The notes: generated from the sequence alone by a model not told the origin. Counted from the stretch's first letter, positions 16,851 through 24,960 are shown. The stretch is DNA of 64,000 bases from Lentisphaeria bacterium (GCA_003526375.1 DPDG01000107.1:70245-134244); one strand, 5' to 3'. Program-made: numbers and translations.

Positions 16851-17675
16851 ATGTTTACTCCTGAAAACATCACAACTCCCTTTACGGAAGATTCCTATGA
16901 TACGCCGGAAAACTGTCCGCGCAGCCTGTGGGAATATCTGACGCTGGGAACCCGTTTCTCCTTTTACCTGCGTAATTTCTATGTGTTTTATGATTCCGGC
17001 AGACGCTGCCGCGCGCATAACTTCAATGGACAGCCGCAGTCGGATAATTCTCTGAAAAATTTCCGTATCGTCGAAAGCTGCGGCGGGAAGATTCACCTGC
17101 GCGGACTCGGCAATCTTTCCCGTTTTTCCGAACCGGCGGTGATTATCGGCAATCACATGAGCCTGCTGGAAACCGCGCTGATGCATGCGTTCATACGCCC
17201 GCGCCGGGAATTCTGTTTCGTAATCAAACGTTCCCTCCTGGACGTGCCGTACTTCGGAGACATCATGCACCGGCTCGGCTGCATTCCCGTGGACCGCAAG
17301 AACCCGCGCGATGATTTCAAGGCTGTCATGACCGAAGGTGCAAAGAGGATTGCGGAGGGGAAAAGCATCGTGATTTTCCCGCAGTCCACACGTTCTGAAG
17401 TATTTGATCCGGCACAGTTCAATACGATCGGCGTCAAGCTCGCCAAACATACCGGCGCCCCGATTATTCCGATGGCGCTCCGCACGGATTTTCTGGCGAA
17501 TGGAAAACTGGTGAAGGACCTCGGTCCGATCCGCCGGAAAAATCCGGTTTATTTTGAGTTCGGGGAGCCGATCATGCAGGTTTCCGCTTCCGGCAAGGCG
17601 GAACATGCGCAGATTGTCGAATTTATCAAAGACAGAGTAATTTCATGGGGCTGCAAGGTTGCCGAACCCCAATGA
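16851..17675 (+). CDS. Lysophospholipid acyltransferase (PlsC-like), variant motifs
   Basis: This 274-residue protein starts at the ATG at 16851, since upstream in-frame starts lie inside hisA. It has the acyltransferase fold: block I NHMSLLET (the usual H-x4-D appears as H-x4-E), block II around GCIPVDRKNPRDDF, block III FPQSTRSEVFDPAQFN (usually FPEGTRS) and block IV IIPMAL. These variants look like a distinct subfamily rather than decay because the surroundings are well conserved. It would acylate lysophosphatidic acid or a similar acceptor at the inner membrane. Acceptor specificity is unknown. Confidence 0.85.
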   Translation: MFTPENITTPFTEDSYDTPENCPRSLWEYLTLGTRFSFYLRNFYVFYDSGRRCRAHNFNGQPQSDNSLKNFRIVESCGGKIHLRGLGNLSRFSEPAVIIGNHMSLLETALMHAFIRPRREFCFVIKRSLLDVPYFGDIMHRLGCIPVDRKNPRDDFKAVMTEGAKRIAEGKSIVIFPQSTRSEVFDPAQFNTIGVKLAKHTGAPIIPMALRTDFLANGKLVKDLGPIRRKNPVYFEFGEPIMQVSASGKAEHAQIVEFIKDRVISWGCKVAEPQ

Positions 17676-17688
17676 TCTGGAGAAACCG

Positions 17689-18783
17689 ATGAATACTGTA
17701 AATGTGGAACTGGCGGAGCGCTCCTATCCGATTTTCGTCGGAGCCGGGCTGTTGGACCAGTTGGATGTTCTGCTCGGCGGAGCCCTGAAAGACCGTTCCG
17801 TTTTTCTCGTGACCGATTCCAATCTGGAAAAACTTTATCTCGGAAGCGTGGCGGAAAAGCTTGCGGCGGTTTCGTATTCCGTTCATACGTGTGTCTTTCC
17901 CGCCGGAGAAGCGTCCAAACAACTTTCCACGATTGAAACGATCTGCCGCGAAGGGGTGAGGGCGGGACTGGACCGCAAGTCTGTTTTCGTCGCGCTCGGC
18001 GGCGGCGTCTGCGGCGACATGACCGGATTTTCCGCCGCGATCTATATGCGCGGCACCCGTTTCATTCAGATCCCGACCTCTCTGCTGGCGATGGTGGATT
18101 CTTCCGTCGGCGGCAAGACGGGGGTTGATCTGCCGGAAGGGAAAAATCTGCTCGGCGCGTTTTTCCAGCCGGAGGCGGTCGTGATTGATACGGATTTTCT
18201 GAAAACGCTGTCTGCCCGCGAACTTTCCTGCGGCTATGCCGAACTGATTAAGACCGCCGTCATTCTGGACGGAACCCTGTTCGATACGCTGGAAAGACAT
18301 GCTTGTGACCTGCTGGCTCTTGCCGATGCGGAACGGGTTTCCGGGGCAATTTCCCGTTGCTGCGCCCTGAAGGCGCAGGTGGTTTCCGCAGACGAAAAGG
18401 AATCATCCCTGCGCGCCATTCTGAATTACGGGCATACGTTCGGGCACGCGATTGAATCTGTGACCGGCTATTCCCTTATCGAACACGGCGAGGGGGTTGC
18501 AATCGGCATGTGCATTGCCGCGGAACTTGCCGTCTCCCTGGGACTCATTTCCAGGGAAACGGCGGCACGTCAGGAGGCGCTTCTGAAAGCTTTCGCCCTG
18601 CCCGCGTCAATCCCCGCCGGATATTCCGCCGAAGCGATTTTCAAGGCGATGGGTTCGGACAAGAAAAACTCCGGGGGCAGGCTGAAACTGATTCTGCCGG
18701 AAAAAATCGGCAAGGCGGGGATTTATACGGATGTGCCGGTGGAAAAGATCATGAACGCAATCAGTCAACGGATCGGAAAATGA
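17689..18783 (+). CDS. aroB: 3-dehydroquinate synthase
   Basis: This 364-residue protein starts at the ATG at 17689, with GGAG just upstream. It has the NAD-binding and metal motifs of AroB: GGGVCGDMTGF, PTSLLAMVDSSVGGKTGVDL, GYAELIKTAVI with Glu and Lys ligands, and NYGHTFGHAIE and HGEGVAIGM with metal-binding histidines. It converts DAHP to 3-dehydroquinate, the second shikimate-pathway step; aroC lies elsewhere in this window. Its stop overlaps the dprA start (ATGA). Confidence 0.98.
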   Translation: MNTVNVELAERSYPIFVGAGLLDQLDVLLGGALKDRSVFLVTDSNLEKLYLGSVAEKLAAVSYSVHTCVFPAGEASKQLSTIETICREGVRAGLDRKSVFVALGGGVCGDMTGFSAAIYMRGTRFIQIPTSLLAMVDSSVGGKTGVDLPEGKNLLGAFFQPEAVVIDTDFLKTLSARELSCGYAELIKTAVILDGTLFDTLERHACDLLALADAERVSGAISRCCALKAQVVSADEKESSLRAILNYGHTFGHAIESVTGYSLIEHGEGVAIGMCIAAELAVSLGLISRETAARQEALLKAFALPASIPAGYSAEAIFKAMGSDKKNSGGRLKLILPEKIGKAGIYTDVPVEKIMNAISQRIGK

Positions 18784-19907
18784 TTGACAGAGAGGCTTAT
18801 ATCGTTCTGAACATGCTCAGCGGGATCGGGCCGGCGCGTCTTGCGACGCTTCTTTCGGTGTGCGGGACGCCGTCTGAAATCTTTGCCTGCCCGGAGCACG
18901 ATCTTGCGGTGATTCAGGGAATCGGTCCTGTCCTTGCGGAGAAGATCGCCCACTGGGAACGCTACGTCGATCTGAAACATGAGCTGGACCTTGCCGAACG
19001 CGGCGGTGTCCGCATCATCACGCGCGGCGAGGAGAATTATCCCGAACTTCTGGGCACGATTCACGATGCGCCGGTCTGTCTTTATGTGCGCGGCGAAATT
19101 CCCGACACGATTTCCTACCGCTCCCTTGCCGTTGTCGGCACGCGCAACATGACGCAGTATGGCCAGCGCATGGCGCAACACCTTTCCGAAGCCGCCGCCT
19201 TTGCCGGATTTACCGTCGTTTCGGGTCTGGCTTACGGCGTGGACGCCGTTGCCCACCGTGCCGCGCTGAACGCCGGAGGGCTTTCCGTGAGCGTGCTGGG
19301 CGGCGGACTGGCGCGGATTCAGCCGCAGGAGCATGTCCCGCTTGCCCGCGATATCACACAGCATGGCGCGGTCATCAGCGAATTCCCGATGGAATTTTCT
19401 CCCACGCGTCATTCGTTCCCGATGCGCAACCGGATTATTTCCGGCATTTCCAAGGCTACGCTGGTCGTGGAAGCCGGGCTGAACAGCGGGTCTCTGATTA
19501 CGGCGTCTTTCGCCTGCGAGCAGGGACGCACGATTTTCGCGGTTCCGGGGCAGGCGGACAATCCGCAGGCGGCTGGGTGCAACAAACTGATCCGGCAGAA
19601 TGCGATTCTTGTGGAAAACTTCGATCATATTCTGGAGGAGTTCGATTTCCTGCCGGGCTTTTCACGGGACAGAAACACTTTGCGTGAGGAAAATGCCGCG
19701 GAACAGTTTTTCGAGGAACAGGCGGATGCGTCGCTTTCGACGGAAGCCGCACGGATTGTGGAGTTTCTGGCGAAAGGCGATGCATCGGTCGACGATATTT
19801 CCGCCGCGACCGGAATTTCCGCATCCGAGGTCATGTCCACGCTGATCGGGCTCGAACTTCTGCGCAAGGTCCGCAAAGAGGGCGGCGTCTACCACCGCCT
19901 GCGCTGA
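18780..19907 (+). CDS. dprA: DNA processing protein DprA
   Basis: This 375-residue protein starts at the ATG overlapping the aroB stop. It has an N-terminal helical domain with a helix-hairpin-helix-like GIGPARLATLL and VIQGIGPVLAEKI (residues 10-60). The DprA Rossmann core includes VVGTRNMTQYGQRM, SGLAYGVDAVAHRAAL, VLGGGLARIQPQEH and EAGLNSGSLITASFACEQGR. A C-terminal winged-helix domain follows (residues about 310-375). It loads RecA on incoming single-stranded DNA during natural transformation. This is the last gene of the six-gene operon; the converging gene ends 1 nt downstream. Confidence 0.97.
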   Translation: MIDREAYIVLNMLSGIGPARLATLLSVCGTPSEIFACPEHDLAVIQGIGPVLAEKIAHWERYVDLKHELDLAERGGVRIITRGEENYPELLGTIHDAPVCLYVRGEIPDTISYRSLAVVGTRNMTQYGQRMAQHLSEAAAFAGFTVVSGLAYGVDAVAHRAALNAGGLSVSVLGGGLARIQPQEHVPLARDITQHGAVISEFPMEFSPTRHSFPMRNRIISGISKATLVVEAGLNSGSLITASFACEQGRTIFAVPGQADNPQAAGCNKLIRQNAILVENFDHILEEFDFLPGFSRDRNTLREENAAEQFFEEQADASLSTEAARIVEFLAKGDASVDDISAATGISASEVMSTLIGLELLRKVRKEGGVYHRLR

Positions 19908-19908
19908 T

Positions 19909-20526
19909 TTACGGAACCAGCCGATGCCAGCGTGAAGGATTGTGGAATCCCGTATCCGGGAAGTATGCCGTGGATGACATCTCCGGTTTTTCCTGTCCGT
20001 GTGAATAATTGTAACGGCAGACTGCGAAGCGGCTTCCCCATGCCTCTTTTTCCGTGATCCGCATTCCGGCAAAAGGAATGCACATTACGGCATACCAGTA
20101 ATTCTCCTCCCGGCGGACTTGCACCCGGTGCGTCATGCCGGATTCGAAAATCTGTTTTTCAAACGGGACGCTGCCCATTCTGGAAACCGGCGGAAGGTGC
20201 AGTTGCAGAGTAATGCCTTCCGGCGTGACATGGAACTCGAAATAGTCGTCCTGTCCCGCCGGCTGGATGAAAAACTCGCAGACGTCGCCGGTTGTCCAGG
20301 TCCGTTCATTGTTGACCTTTGCAGTGTTGAAGATATCGCTGTCATGAAAGAGCGCGTGAATGCGGAACGAATCCTTTTCGGCGGTCAATGCCGCGCATCC
20401 CCCCTCCTGGCAGGGTTGGCAGGTCTTGTGATTGCGGAGCCGGAGTATTTCCCCGGAATGAACTGTTTCCGGGTTCTGTCCCGCATGAGGAGTTTCTTTC
20501 AGGGAATCATATAATTTTTCAAACAT
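19909..20526 (-). CDS. CBM9-like (DOMON-type) protein without signal peptide
   Basis: This 205-residue protein starts with GGAGG 9 nt upstream. Its core resembles the family 9 carbohydrate-binding fold often found in glycosidases: DSFRIHALFHDSDIF, WTTGDVCEFFIQPAG, YFEFHVTPEG and a late ARG-like strand. No signal peptide is visible, unusual for a CBM-like protein. It is 24 nt after the MFS transporter gene on the same strand, so a link to sugar uptake is plausible. Function is inferred. Confidence 0.65.
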   Translation of the reverse strand: MFEKLYDSLKETPHAGQNPETVHSGEILRLRNHKTCQPCQEGGCAALTAEKDSFRIHALFHDSDIFNTAKVNNERTWTTGDVCEFFIQPAGQDDYFEFHVTPEGITLQLHLPPVSRMGSVPFEKQIFESGMTHRVQVRREENYWYAVMCIPFAGMRITEKEAWGSRFAVCRYNYSHGQEKPEMSSTAYFPDTGFHNPSRWHRLVP

Positions 20527-20550
20527 ATCGCCGTTCCTCCGGTTGATTGG

Positions 20551-21765
20551 TCAAGTTTCCTGTTTTCTGGGGATAAGCATTGCGAATGCGCTGTTTGCCA
20601 GCGCCATGACTGCGGAAAAGCTGAACAGTACGCCGACTCCGAACTTCTGCCAGACCCAGCCGCCGGCGAGTGCCGCGAGAATGCTGATCAGGTGGTTGAT
20701 CGAGATTCCCGTGGTGAGGGTTGCCGTGACTTCTTCCGCGGAGTCGGAAATATCGCGGACATACATGCTGGTCGCCATGGCTGTGGTGCTGATGACGGCG
20801 TCCAGCAGGAAGTTCACGCAGACCACGGCGTAGGCGACGGAATATGTAAACATCCGGTTTGCGTATCCGTATGTAATGCAGACGAAAAACAGAATGACCG
20901 TGTCGAAAATCATGATGTTCCGGTATCCGATACGGTCCGTCAGCTTCCCGATCAGGGGGGCGCAGAAGATATTGACCAGTGCACAGACGCCGACAAGCAG
21001 CGCCATGGTTGTTGTGTCCATTCCGTAATTCAGGATCAGCACATACGGTGCAAAGGTGATGAAAATCTGTTTCCTGGCGCCGTAAAAGAGCTCCAGAACA
21101 TAGAATTTGCCGTATTTCCGGTTGTAATAGAGCCGCGGCCTTTTGACGTCTTTTACATCGATTTTACAGAACAGAGTGCAAAGGAAACTTGCAAACAGAA
21201 GCAGGCAGATCAGAACCCATACGATATTGTAGAGGACAACCTTGTCCGCGATGCCGAACCAGCCGATCCCCGCAAAAAAGATCGCGGCGACAGTCGCGCT
21301 TCCGATCACGTTTCCGGCATTCATGGCTCCGGTCACGACTCCCAGCGACTCCCCGATCCGCCCCGCTTTTGCAACATGCATCGCAATCGTGCTCCGGACA
21401 GGCATCAGAATATGCTCGCCGGTGCTCCAGATCATGATCAGGAGCGTGATGACCGCCTTGTCCGCCGAGAGCAGGAGCCCCGCAACCCCCGCCAGAGAAA
21501 TCAGTGTGCCGATCCGCAGAATCTTCCACTCCGCCTTTTTGTGCATCAGCGCCAGAATGAAAACGAGAAGCAGTCCGGGCATTTCACGGAAGAACTCCAG
21601 CAGTCCGCGTTGGAACTCATCGACTCCGCGGACCTCCGCCAGATAGTTGTTCAATACCGCCGTAAAACATCCCGCTCCGATTCCCCAGACGAGAATGCTG
21701 GAGAAAAACGGAACCGCTCCCGATTTCGGGATGAAATGATCCGAAAACTCTTTTATGGCTTGCAT
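20551..21765 (-). CDS. Major facilitator superfamily transporter
   Basis: This 404-residue integral membrane protein has about 12 hydrophobic segments. Between TM2 and TM3 is a K-rich cytoplasmic loop (MHKKAEWKILRIG). The central loop is charged (KIDVKDVKRPRLYYNRKYGKF) and is followed by a second MFS-type loop, GKLTDRIGYRNI. AGGAG precedes the ATG. It is upstream of and co-oriented with the CBM9-like gene. Substrate cannot be read from sequence; a sugar or sugar derivative is plausible from context. Confidence 0.85.
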   Translation of the reverse strand: MQAIKEFSDHFIPKSGAVPFFSSILVWGIGAGCFTAVLNNYLAEVRGVDEFQRGLLEFFREMPGLLLVFILALMHKKAEWKILRIGTLISLAGVAGLLLSADKAVITLLIMIWSTGEHILMPVRSTIAMHVAKAGRIGESLGVVTGAMNAGNVIGSATVAAIFFAGIGWFGIADKVVLYNIVWVLICLLLFASFLCTLFCKIDVKDVKRPRLYYNRKYGKFYVLELFYGARKQIFITFAPYVLILNYGMDTTTMALLVGVCALVNIFCAPLIGKLTDRIGYRNIMIFDTVILFFVCITYGYANRMFTYSVAYAVVCVNFLLDAVISTTAMATSMYVRDISDSAEEVTATLTTGISINHLISILAALAGGWVWQKFGVGVLFSFSAVMALANSAFAMLIPRKQET

Positions 21766-21937
21766 ACCCGGAACTCCTGCGTCGAAATGAAAAACATTAA
21801 TATACCCAATTCTGCGGGAAAAACCATTGGTCTTCTCAATTTATTCCATAAAAAACAGCTCAGGCGGAATTCTATCTTCTTTAATTTTTCAGGGGGGTAA
21901 ACCCTGATCCTCCGGTCGACTTTTCGTGACGGAAAAA

Positions 21938-22060
21938 TGCGCCAGCATTTTTCTCGGGTCAAGGGTGTTGCCCTTGTCGTGGCCCAGCGTCGAATCGCTG
22001 GTCGCCGGAGGCGAAATCTCCGCCCGGAGCGGTCCAATCCGCTCACTGGCGAGAACTTTT
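21938..22060. repeat. Dispersed palindromic repeat, copy A
   Basis: This non-coding element has a core CAGCATTTTTCTCGGGTC followed by a small hairpin (CAAGGG/CCCTTG) and GC-rich inverted segments (GCCGGAGGCGAAATCTCC). The same core recurs at 22121-22175 and 43509-43600, and its other half at 43650-43740 and 36957-37040. Looks like a REP/BIME-type intergenic repeat. Confidence 0.7.
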
Positions 22061-22120
22061 CTTGTGGAAAAGTTCGAGAGCTCCGGGCGCTTCCCGTATT
22101 TCCGTCGTTTGTCGAAACTT

Positions 22121-22175
22121 TGCGTCAGCATTTTTCTCGGGTCAAGGGCGTTGCCCTTGTCGCGGTCCGGCGGCG
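22121..22175. repeat. Dispersed palindromic repeat, copy B (partial)
   Basis: A second, shorter copy of the same core repeat lies about 60 nt after copy A in the same orientation. It is nearly identical over about 45 nt and then diverges. Confidence 0.7.
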
Positions 22176-22237
22176 GTTTGCCAGAGCATCATGAAGCACC
22201 GGCAGAAACTTTTTTTCGATTTTTTTGTTTCGGCCTA

Positions 22238-22265
22238 TTGTTTTTTTCAGCTTCTTAATTATAAT
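22238..22265 (+). promoter_or_regulatory. Promoter upstream of pseudopilin cassette 1
   Basis: TTGTTT (22238-22243) and a perfect TATAAT (22260-22265) are 16 nt apart. The same arrangement occurs in cassette 2 (23749-23776). Transcription would start near 22272 and meet the hairpin plus T-run at 22306-22339. Confidence 0.6.
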
Positions 22266-22305
22266 ATATAGTATGGATGGCGATATTGCATGAATTTGTA
22301 TAACG

Positions 22306-22339
22306 GCGCATAATAACTACTATGTTATGCGCTTTTTTT
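22306..22339 (+). terminator. Terminator-like hairpin formed by the left inverted site, cassette 1
   Basis: GCGCATAA and TTATGCGC form a perfect 8-bp stem around an 11-nt loop, followed at once by seven T residues (22333-22339). About 35 nt after the predicted start this would give a short RNA or an attenuator. The same 24 nt (22307-22330) recur inverted at 22451-22474. Confidence 0.55.
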
Positions 22340-22474
22340 GTGCAGATATATTGCGCTTTTGAACTCATTATATCCCCTTTTTTCTGTTGAATTTTTCTTC
22401 TCTGTTTTTCCGGATATTCTCTTTTTTATTCGATATTTTGAATTCAACGGCATAACATAGTAGTTATTATGCGA
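22307..22474. repeat. Paired 24-bp inverted sites flanking a 120-nt segment (candidate invertible switch), locus 1
   Basis: The left site (22307-22330) and right site (22451-22474) are exact reverse complements over 24 nt. Each site reads as arms CGCATAATA and TGTTATGCG around the core ACTACTA (22316-22322). The arms are near-palindromic, as in recombinase target sites. The enclosed 120 nt are pyrimidine-rich on the plus strand and carry a TATAAT on the minus strand. No invertase gene is in the window. Confidence 0.55.
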
Positions 22475-22562
22475 CGCGGCTTGTTCCATTTTTCTTCTCT
22501 TTCCCTTACGGATTTTCCGGCTTGTGAATTTTTCGATTAAAACTGCCAATGGAAAATGATGT

Positions 22563-22570
22563 AAAGGAGG
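22563..22570 (+). promoter_or_regulatory. Orphan Shine-Dalgarno-like sequence, cassette 1
   Basis: A perfect AAAGGAGG lies 99 nt before the pseudopilin start with no ATG at suitable distance. The same motif is kept at 24056-24063 in cassette 2. The real ribosome site (GGAGG, 22652-22656) is separate. Confidence 0.5.
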
Positions 22571-22661
22571 TTGTATTTACAGAAAAGACAGAAAGACTGA
22601 GTTTTTTGAAAACGATTCGGGTAGTCCCGGAATCAAAGAAACAAAACATATGGAGGAAAAA

Positions 22662-23387
22662 ATGAAATTCAGAAAAGAACAGGGTTTCACCCTTATCGAG
22701 CTCCTCGTCGTGATTGCGATCATCGCGATTCTGGCAGGGATGCTGCTCCCCGCTTTGAACTCGGCACGCGAGAAAGCACGCCGTATCGCCTGCACCAGCA
22801 ACCTGAAACAGATCGGCCTTGCCGCGAAGATGTATTCCGGCGACTATGGCGAGCAGTTTCCGACTGCGGGACCAAATAACACAGATGGAACTGTTCTCCA
22901 CAACGGAAAATCTCTCTCGCAGTTGGTAAATACAAATTATCTTACCGATTTCAAGGTTTATATCTGTTCTTCTTCTACGACATCTCCGGCTGCATTACAG
23001 AGTGGTGGAACGCTTGAAGCCTGGGGAACCGATTTAACAGATAGTGCCATCAATCGTTTTGGTCAAGCTTGTTCAACAGGTCCGGATGCGGCTAATGTGG
23101 GTATAAACTTTTCTTATACTTGGATTGCCGGTATGAATGAGAACGATAATCCTGACAGTGGATTGAGTTTCGATGTTGGTAAGAGCAATAACGCTGACAA
23201 ATCCAATCATGAAAAGTATGGAAATATTCTTTACGTGGATGGTTCCGCCAGAGCGGCAGTTGGTGTTGATTGGACGGGGCAGATTAAATTCCGTGGAGAA
23301 ACAACTAAAAAATCCGGTTCTGCTTCTACTGAACTCTTTACCAAGGATAATCCCCCGTCAGATACAGATGATCAGTTGACGAAATAA
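22662..23387 (+). CDS. Prepilin-type protein with H-X9-DG motif, cassette 1
   Basis: This 241-residue protein starts at the ATG at 22662; the in-frame ATG at 22650 overlaps the GGAGG ribosome site, so it is disfavoured. The N-terminus [19 protein letters not shown] has the standard Gly before Phe of prepilin peptidase substrates and a long hydrophobic helix. The C-terminal H-X9-DG motif is intact (His in NHEKYG, DG in YVDGSAR). Its first ~200 nt are almost identical to the second copy at 24158, while the middle is divergent and AT-richer. Such proteins resemble pseudopilins and major-pilin-like surface proteins. Role unknown. Confidence 0.9.
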   Translation: MKFRKEQGFTLIELLVVIAIIAILAGMLLPALNSAREKARRIACTSNLKQIGLAAKMYSGDYGEQFPTAGPNNTDGTVLHNGKSLSQLVNTNYLTDFKVYICSSSTTSPAALQSGGTLEAWGTDLTDSAINRFGQACSTGPDAANVGINFSYTWIAGMNENDNPDSGLSFDVGKSNNADKSNHEKYGNILYVDGSARAAVGVDWTGQIKFRGETTKKSGSASTELFTKDNPPSDTDDQLTK

Positions 23388-23424
23388 TAAACTGATCAAA
23401 GGATGGAATTAGTCCATTGAGCTT

Positions 23425-23530
23425 CGTTCCCCGAATAACGGACAGGGTCAATTTGGCTGCGAACCGTATTTCCTCCAAATTTGCGTCCTTGCTCAGATTC
23501 TGTCCGTTATTCGGGGAACGAGCCTTTTTT
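23425..23530 (+). terminator. Large conserved hairpin with T-run after cassette 1
   Basis: A 21-bp perfect stem (23425-23445 with 23500-23520) encloses a 54-nt loop and is followed by AGCC and seven T. The loop holds a further stem (AATTTGG with CCAAATT). The second cassette has the same structure with two base changes in the stem arm, each compensated on the other side. It acts as a rho-independent terminator at least; the conserved loop suggests an added RNA role. Confidence 0.75.
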
Positions 23531-23531
23531 T

Positions 23532-23595
23532 AGATAGCGAGATAGCGAGATAGCGAGATAGCGAGATAGCGAGATAGCGAGATAGCGAGATTGCG
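23532..23595. repeat. 8-bp tandem repeat array, 8 units
   Basis: AGATAGCG is repeated seven times exactly, then once as AGATTGCG, directly after the terminator T-run. A matching array of 11 more degenerate units follows cassette 2. Confidence 0.9.
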
Positions 23596-23603
23596 AGGTG
23601 TGG

Positions 23604-23623
23604 AAAAGGAATGGATTCCTTTT
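23604..23623. repeat. Small conserved hairpin after array 1
   Basis: AAAAGGAA and TTCCTTTT pair around a TGGA loop. Cassette 2 has the same stem with a CGGA loop at 25164-25183. The region from here to 23748 shows no gene; an open frame on the minus strand is only translation of the tandem repeat. Confidence 0.5.
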
Positions 23624-23748
23624 GATCCTTCTTCACACAGGTTAATAGTCCTTTCAGGAACATCATATCATGAACGTCGGTAAATGGAAAGTTTTCGTCG
23701 TTCAATTGCTTTTGACAGATTTTTTTTCGATTTTTTCTAATCGGGGTA

Positions 23749-23776
23749 TTGTTTTTTCTTGATTTTTAATTATAAT
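23749..23776 (+). promoter_or_regulatory. Promoter upstream of pseudopilin cassette 2
   Basis: TTGTTT (23749-23754) and TATAAT (23771-23776) have a 16-nt spacer, the same layout as at 22238-22265. It reads into the hairpin at 23812-23847. Confidence 0.6.
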
Positions 23777-23811
23777 ATAAGAATGAAGTTCCAGTGTATG
23801 AATTTGGATAG

Positions 23812-23847
23812 CGGCGCATAATAATCGATATGTTATGCGCCGTTTTT
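23812..23847 (+). terminator. Terminator-like hairpin formed by the left inverted site, cassette 2
   Basis: CGGCGCATAA and TTATGCGCCG form a 10-bp stem, followed by five T (23843-23847). It is the equivalent of 22306-22339 and two pairs longer. Confidence 0.5.
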
Positions 23848-23978
23848 GTATACAATGCTTCATTTTAGCCTCTTTTTCCCTTGTTTTTATCTCTGTTTGT
23901 TCTCTTCTTGTTCTGATGAAAATCTTCCAATCCTCTCATATTTTGAATTGAGACACATAACATATCGATTATTATGCG
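23815..23978. repeat. Paired 23-bp inverted sites flanking a 118-nt segment (candidate invertible switch), locus 2
   Basis: The left site (23815-23837) and right site (23956-23978) are exact reverse complements over 23 nt. Arms match those of locus 1 (CGCATAATA, TGTTATG), but the 7-nt core is ATCGATA (23824-23830) instead of ACTACTA. The core is identical between the two sites within the locus. The enclosed segment is again T-rich on the plus strand, with TAAAAT on the minus strand where locus 1 has TATAAT. Confidence 0.55.
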
Positions 23979-24055
23979 ACGTTATATGATCCGTTTTTCT
24001 CTTTCAGACTCATTTTGTTTCTGAAAATACTGGTTTTTATTATCAAAATGGGAGT

Positions 24056-24063
24056 AAAGGAGG
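24056..24063 (+). promoter_or_regulatory. Orphan Shine-Dalgarno-like sequence, cassette 2
   Basis: AAAGGAGG occurs 102 nt before the pseudopilin start with no nearby ATG, the same as in cassette 1. Confidence 0.5.
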
Positions 24064-24157
24064 TTTGGTTCAAAAGAAAAAAGACACATTCAGAAAGTAG
24101 AATTCATGATCTCTATGAGCAAGGGGATCAAAAAAAACAAAACATATGGAGGAAAAA

Positions 24158-24913
24158 ATGAAATTCAAAAAAGAACAGGGTTTCACCCTTATCGAGCTCC
24201 TCGTCGTGATTGCGATCATCGCGATTCTGGCAGGGATGCTGCTCCCCGCTTTGAACTCGGCACGCGAGAAAGCACGCCGTATTTCCTGCACCAGCAACCT
24301 GAAACAGATCGGTCTTGCCGCAAAGATGTATTCCGGCGACTATGGCGAACAGTTCCCGACCATGGATCTCGGTGATTCAAAAAAACATGATTATCAGCAC
24401 AATGGCTGGTCTCTTTCCCAGCTTGTCGCAACGAATTACCTGACAGATTTCAAAGTCTATGTCTGCACATCTTCGACAGTTTCCACTGCGTCAAATTCTA
24501 AAGATGGAACGGTTCAGGCAGAACTCGAAGCATGGGGAGCAAAAGACAGTGGTGATGATGCCAACAAACGCTTTATGGCTAATGGAACAACTGCCAACTT
24601 TGCTTATGCTTATATTGGCTGCATGAATGAAAATGACAATCCGGACAGCGGTTTGGCATTCGATGTCGGCGCTCTTGGCGACAGTGGAAAGAAATCCAAC
24701 CATGAAAAATATGGAAACATTCTGTTCGTTGACGGTTCCGCCCGTGGCGCCGTCGGTGCTACATGGATGACAGAGATCAAGTATTATGGTTCCGCCACTG
24801 ATCCTGCGGAAAAGGGAGGTACTACCGAGGCTCCCGGTCTCTTTGAGAATGAGGATGGTAAACTGCCTTCAAATCATGACGATGGACTTCTGGGTGCAGG
24901 TACAGGTTCCTGA
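24158..24913 (+). CDS. Prepilin-type protein with H-X9-DG motif, cassette 2
   Basis: This 251-residue protein starts at the ATG at 24158, after GGAGG; the ATG at 24146 overlaps that ribosome site. The N-terminus [19 protein letters not shown] and the first ~65 residues are nearly identical to the cassette 1 protein, as is the end ([17 protein letters not shown] with the H-X9-DG motif). The middle (residues 70-190) differs in length and sequence, and the C-terminal tail is longer and acidic. A gene duplication with selective divergence of the exposed region is the simplest reading. Confidence 0.9.
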   Translation: MKFKKEQGFTLIELLVVIAIIAILAGMLLPALNSAREKARRISCTSNLKQIGLAAKMYSGDYGEQFPTMDLGDSKKHDYQHNGWSLSQLVATNYLTDFKVYVCTSSTVSTASNSKDGTVQAELEAWGAKDSGDDANKRFMANGTTANFAYAYIGCMNENDNPDSGLAFDVGALGDSGKKSNHEKYGNILFVDGSARGAVGATWMTEIKYYGSATDPAEKGGTTEAPGLFENEDGKLPSNHDDGLLGAGTGS

Positions 24914-24960
24914 TTATTGTAACTGGACTTGAGAGAAATCATTTTCTCAAATCCAATCTT

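Noticed and set aside
22307..22474. Integron attC site
   Set aside because: The arm length and gap fit an attC-like fold, but the core motifs RYYYAAC and GTTRRRY are absent, the arms lack the usual unpaired bases, and no integrase gene is present in the window.
23493..23705. 70-residue frame with repeated RYLAISLS units on the minus strand
   Set aside because: It is only a translation of the 8-bp tandem array and the terminator; no ribosome site and no other coding signs.
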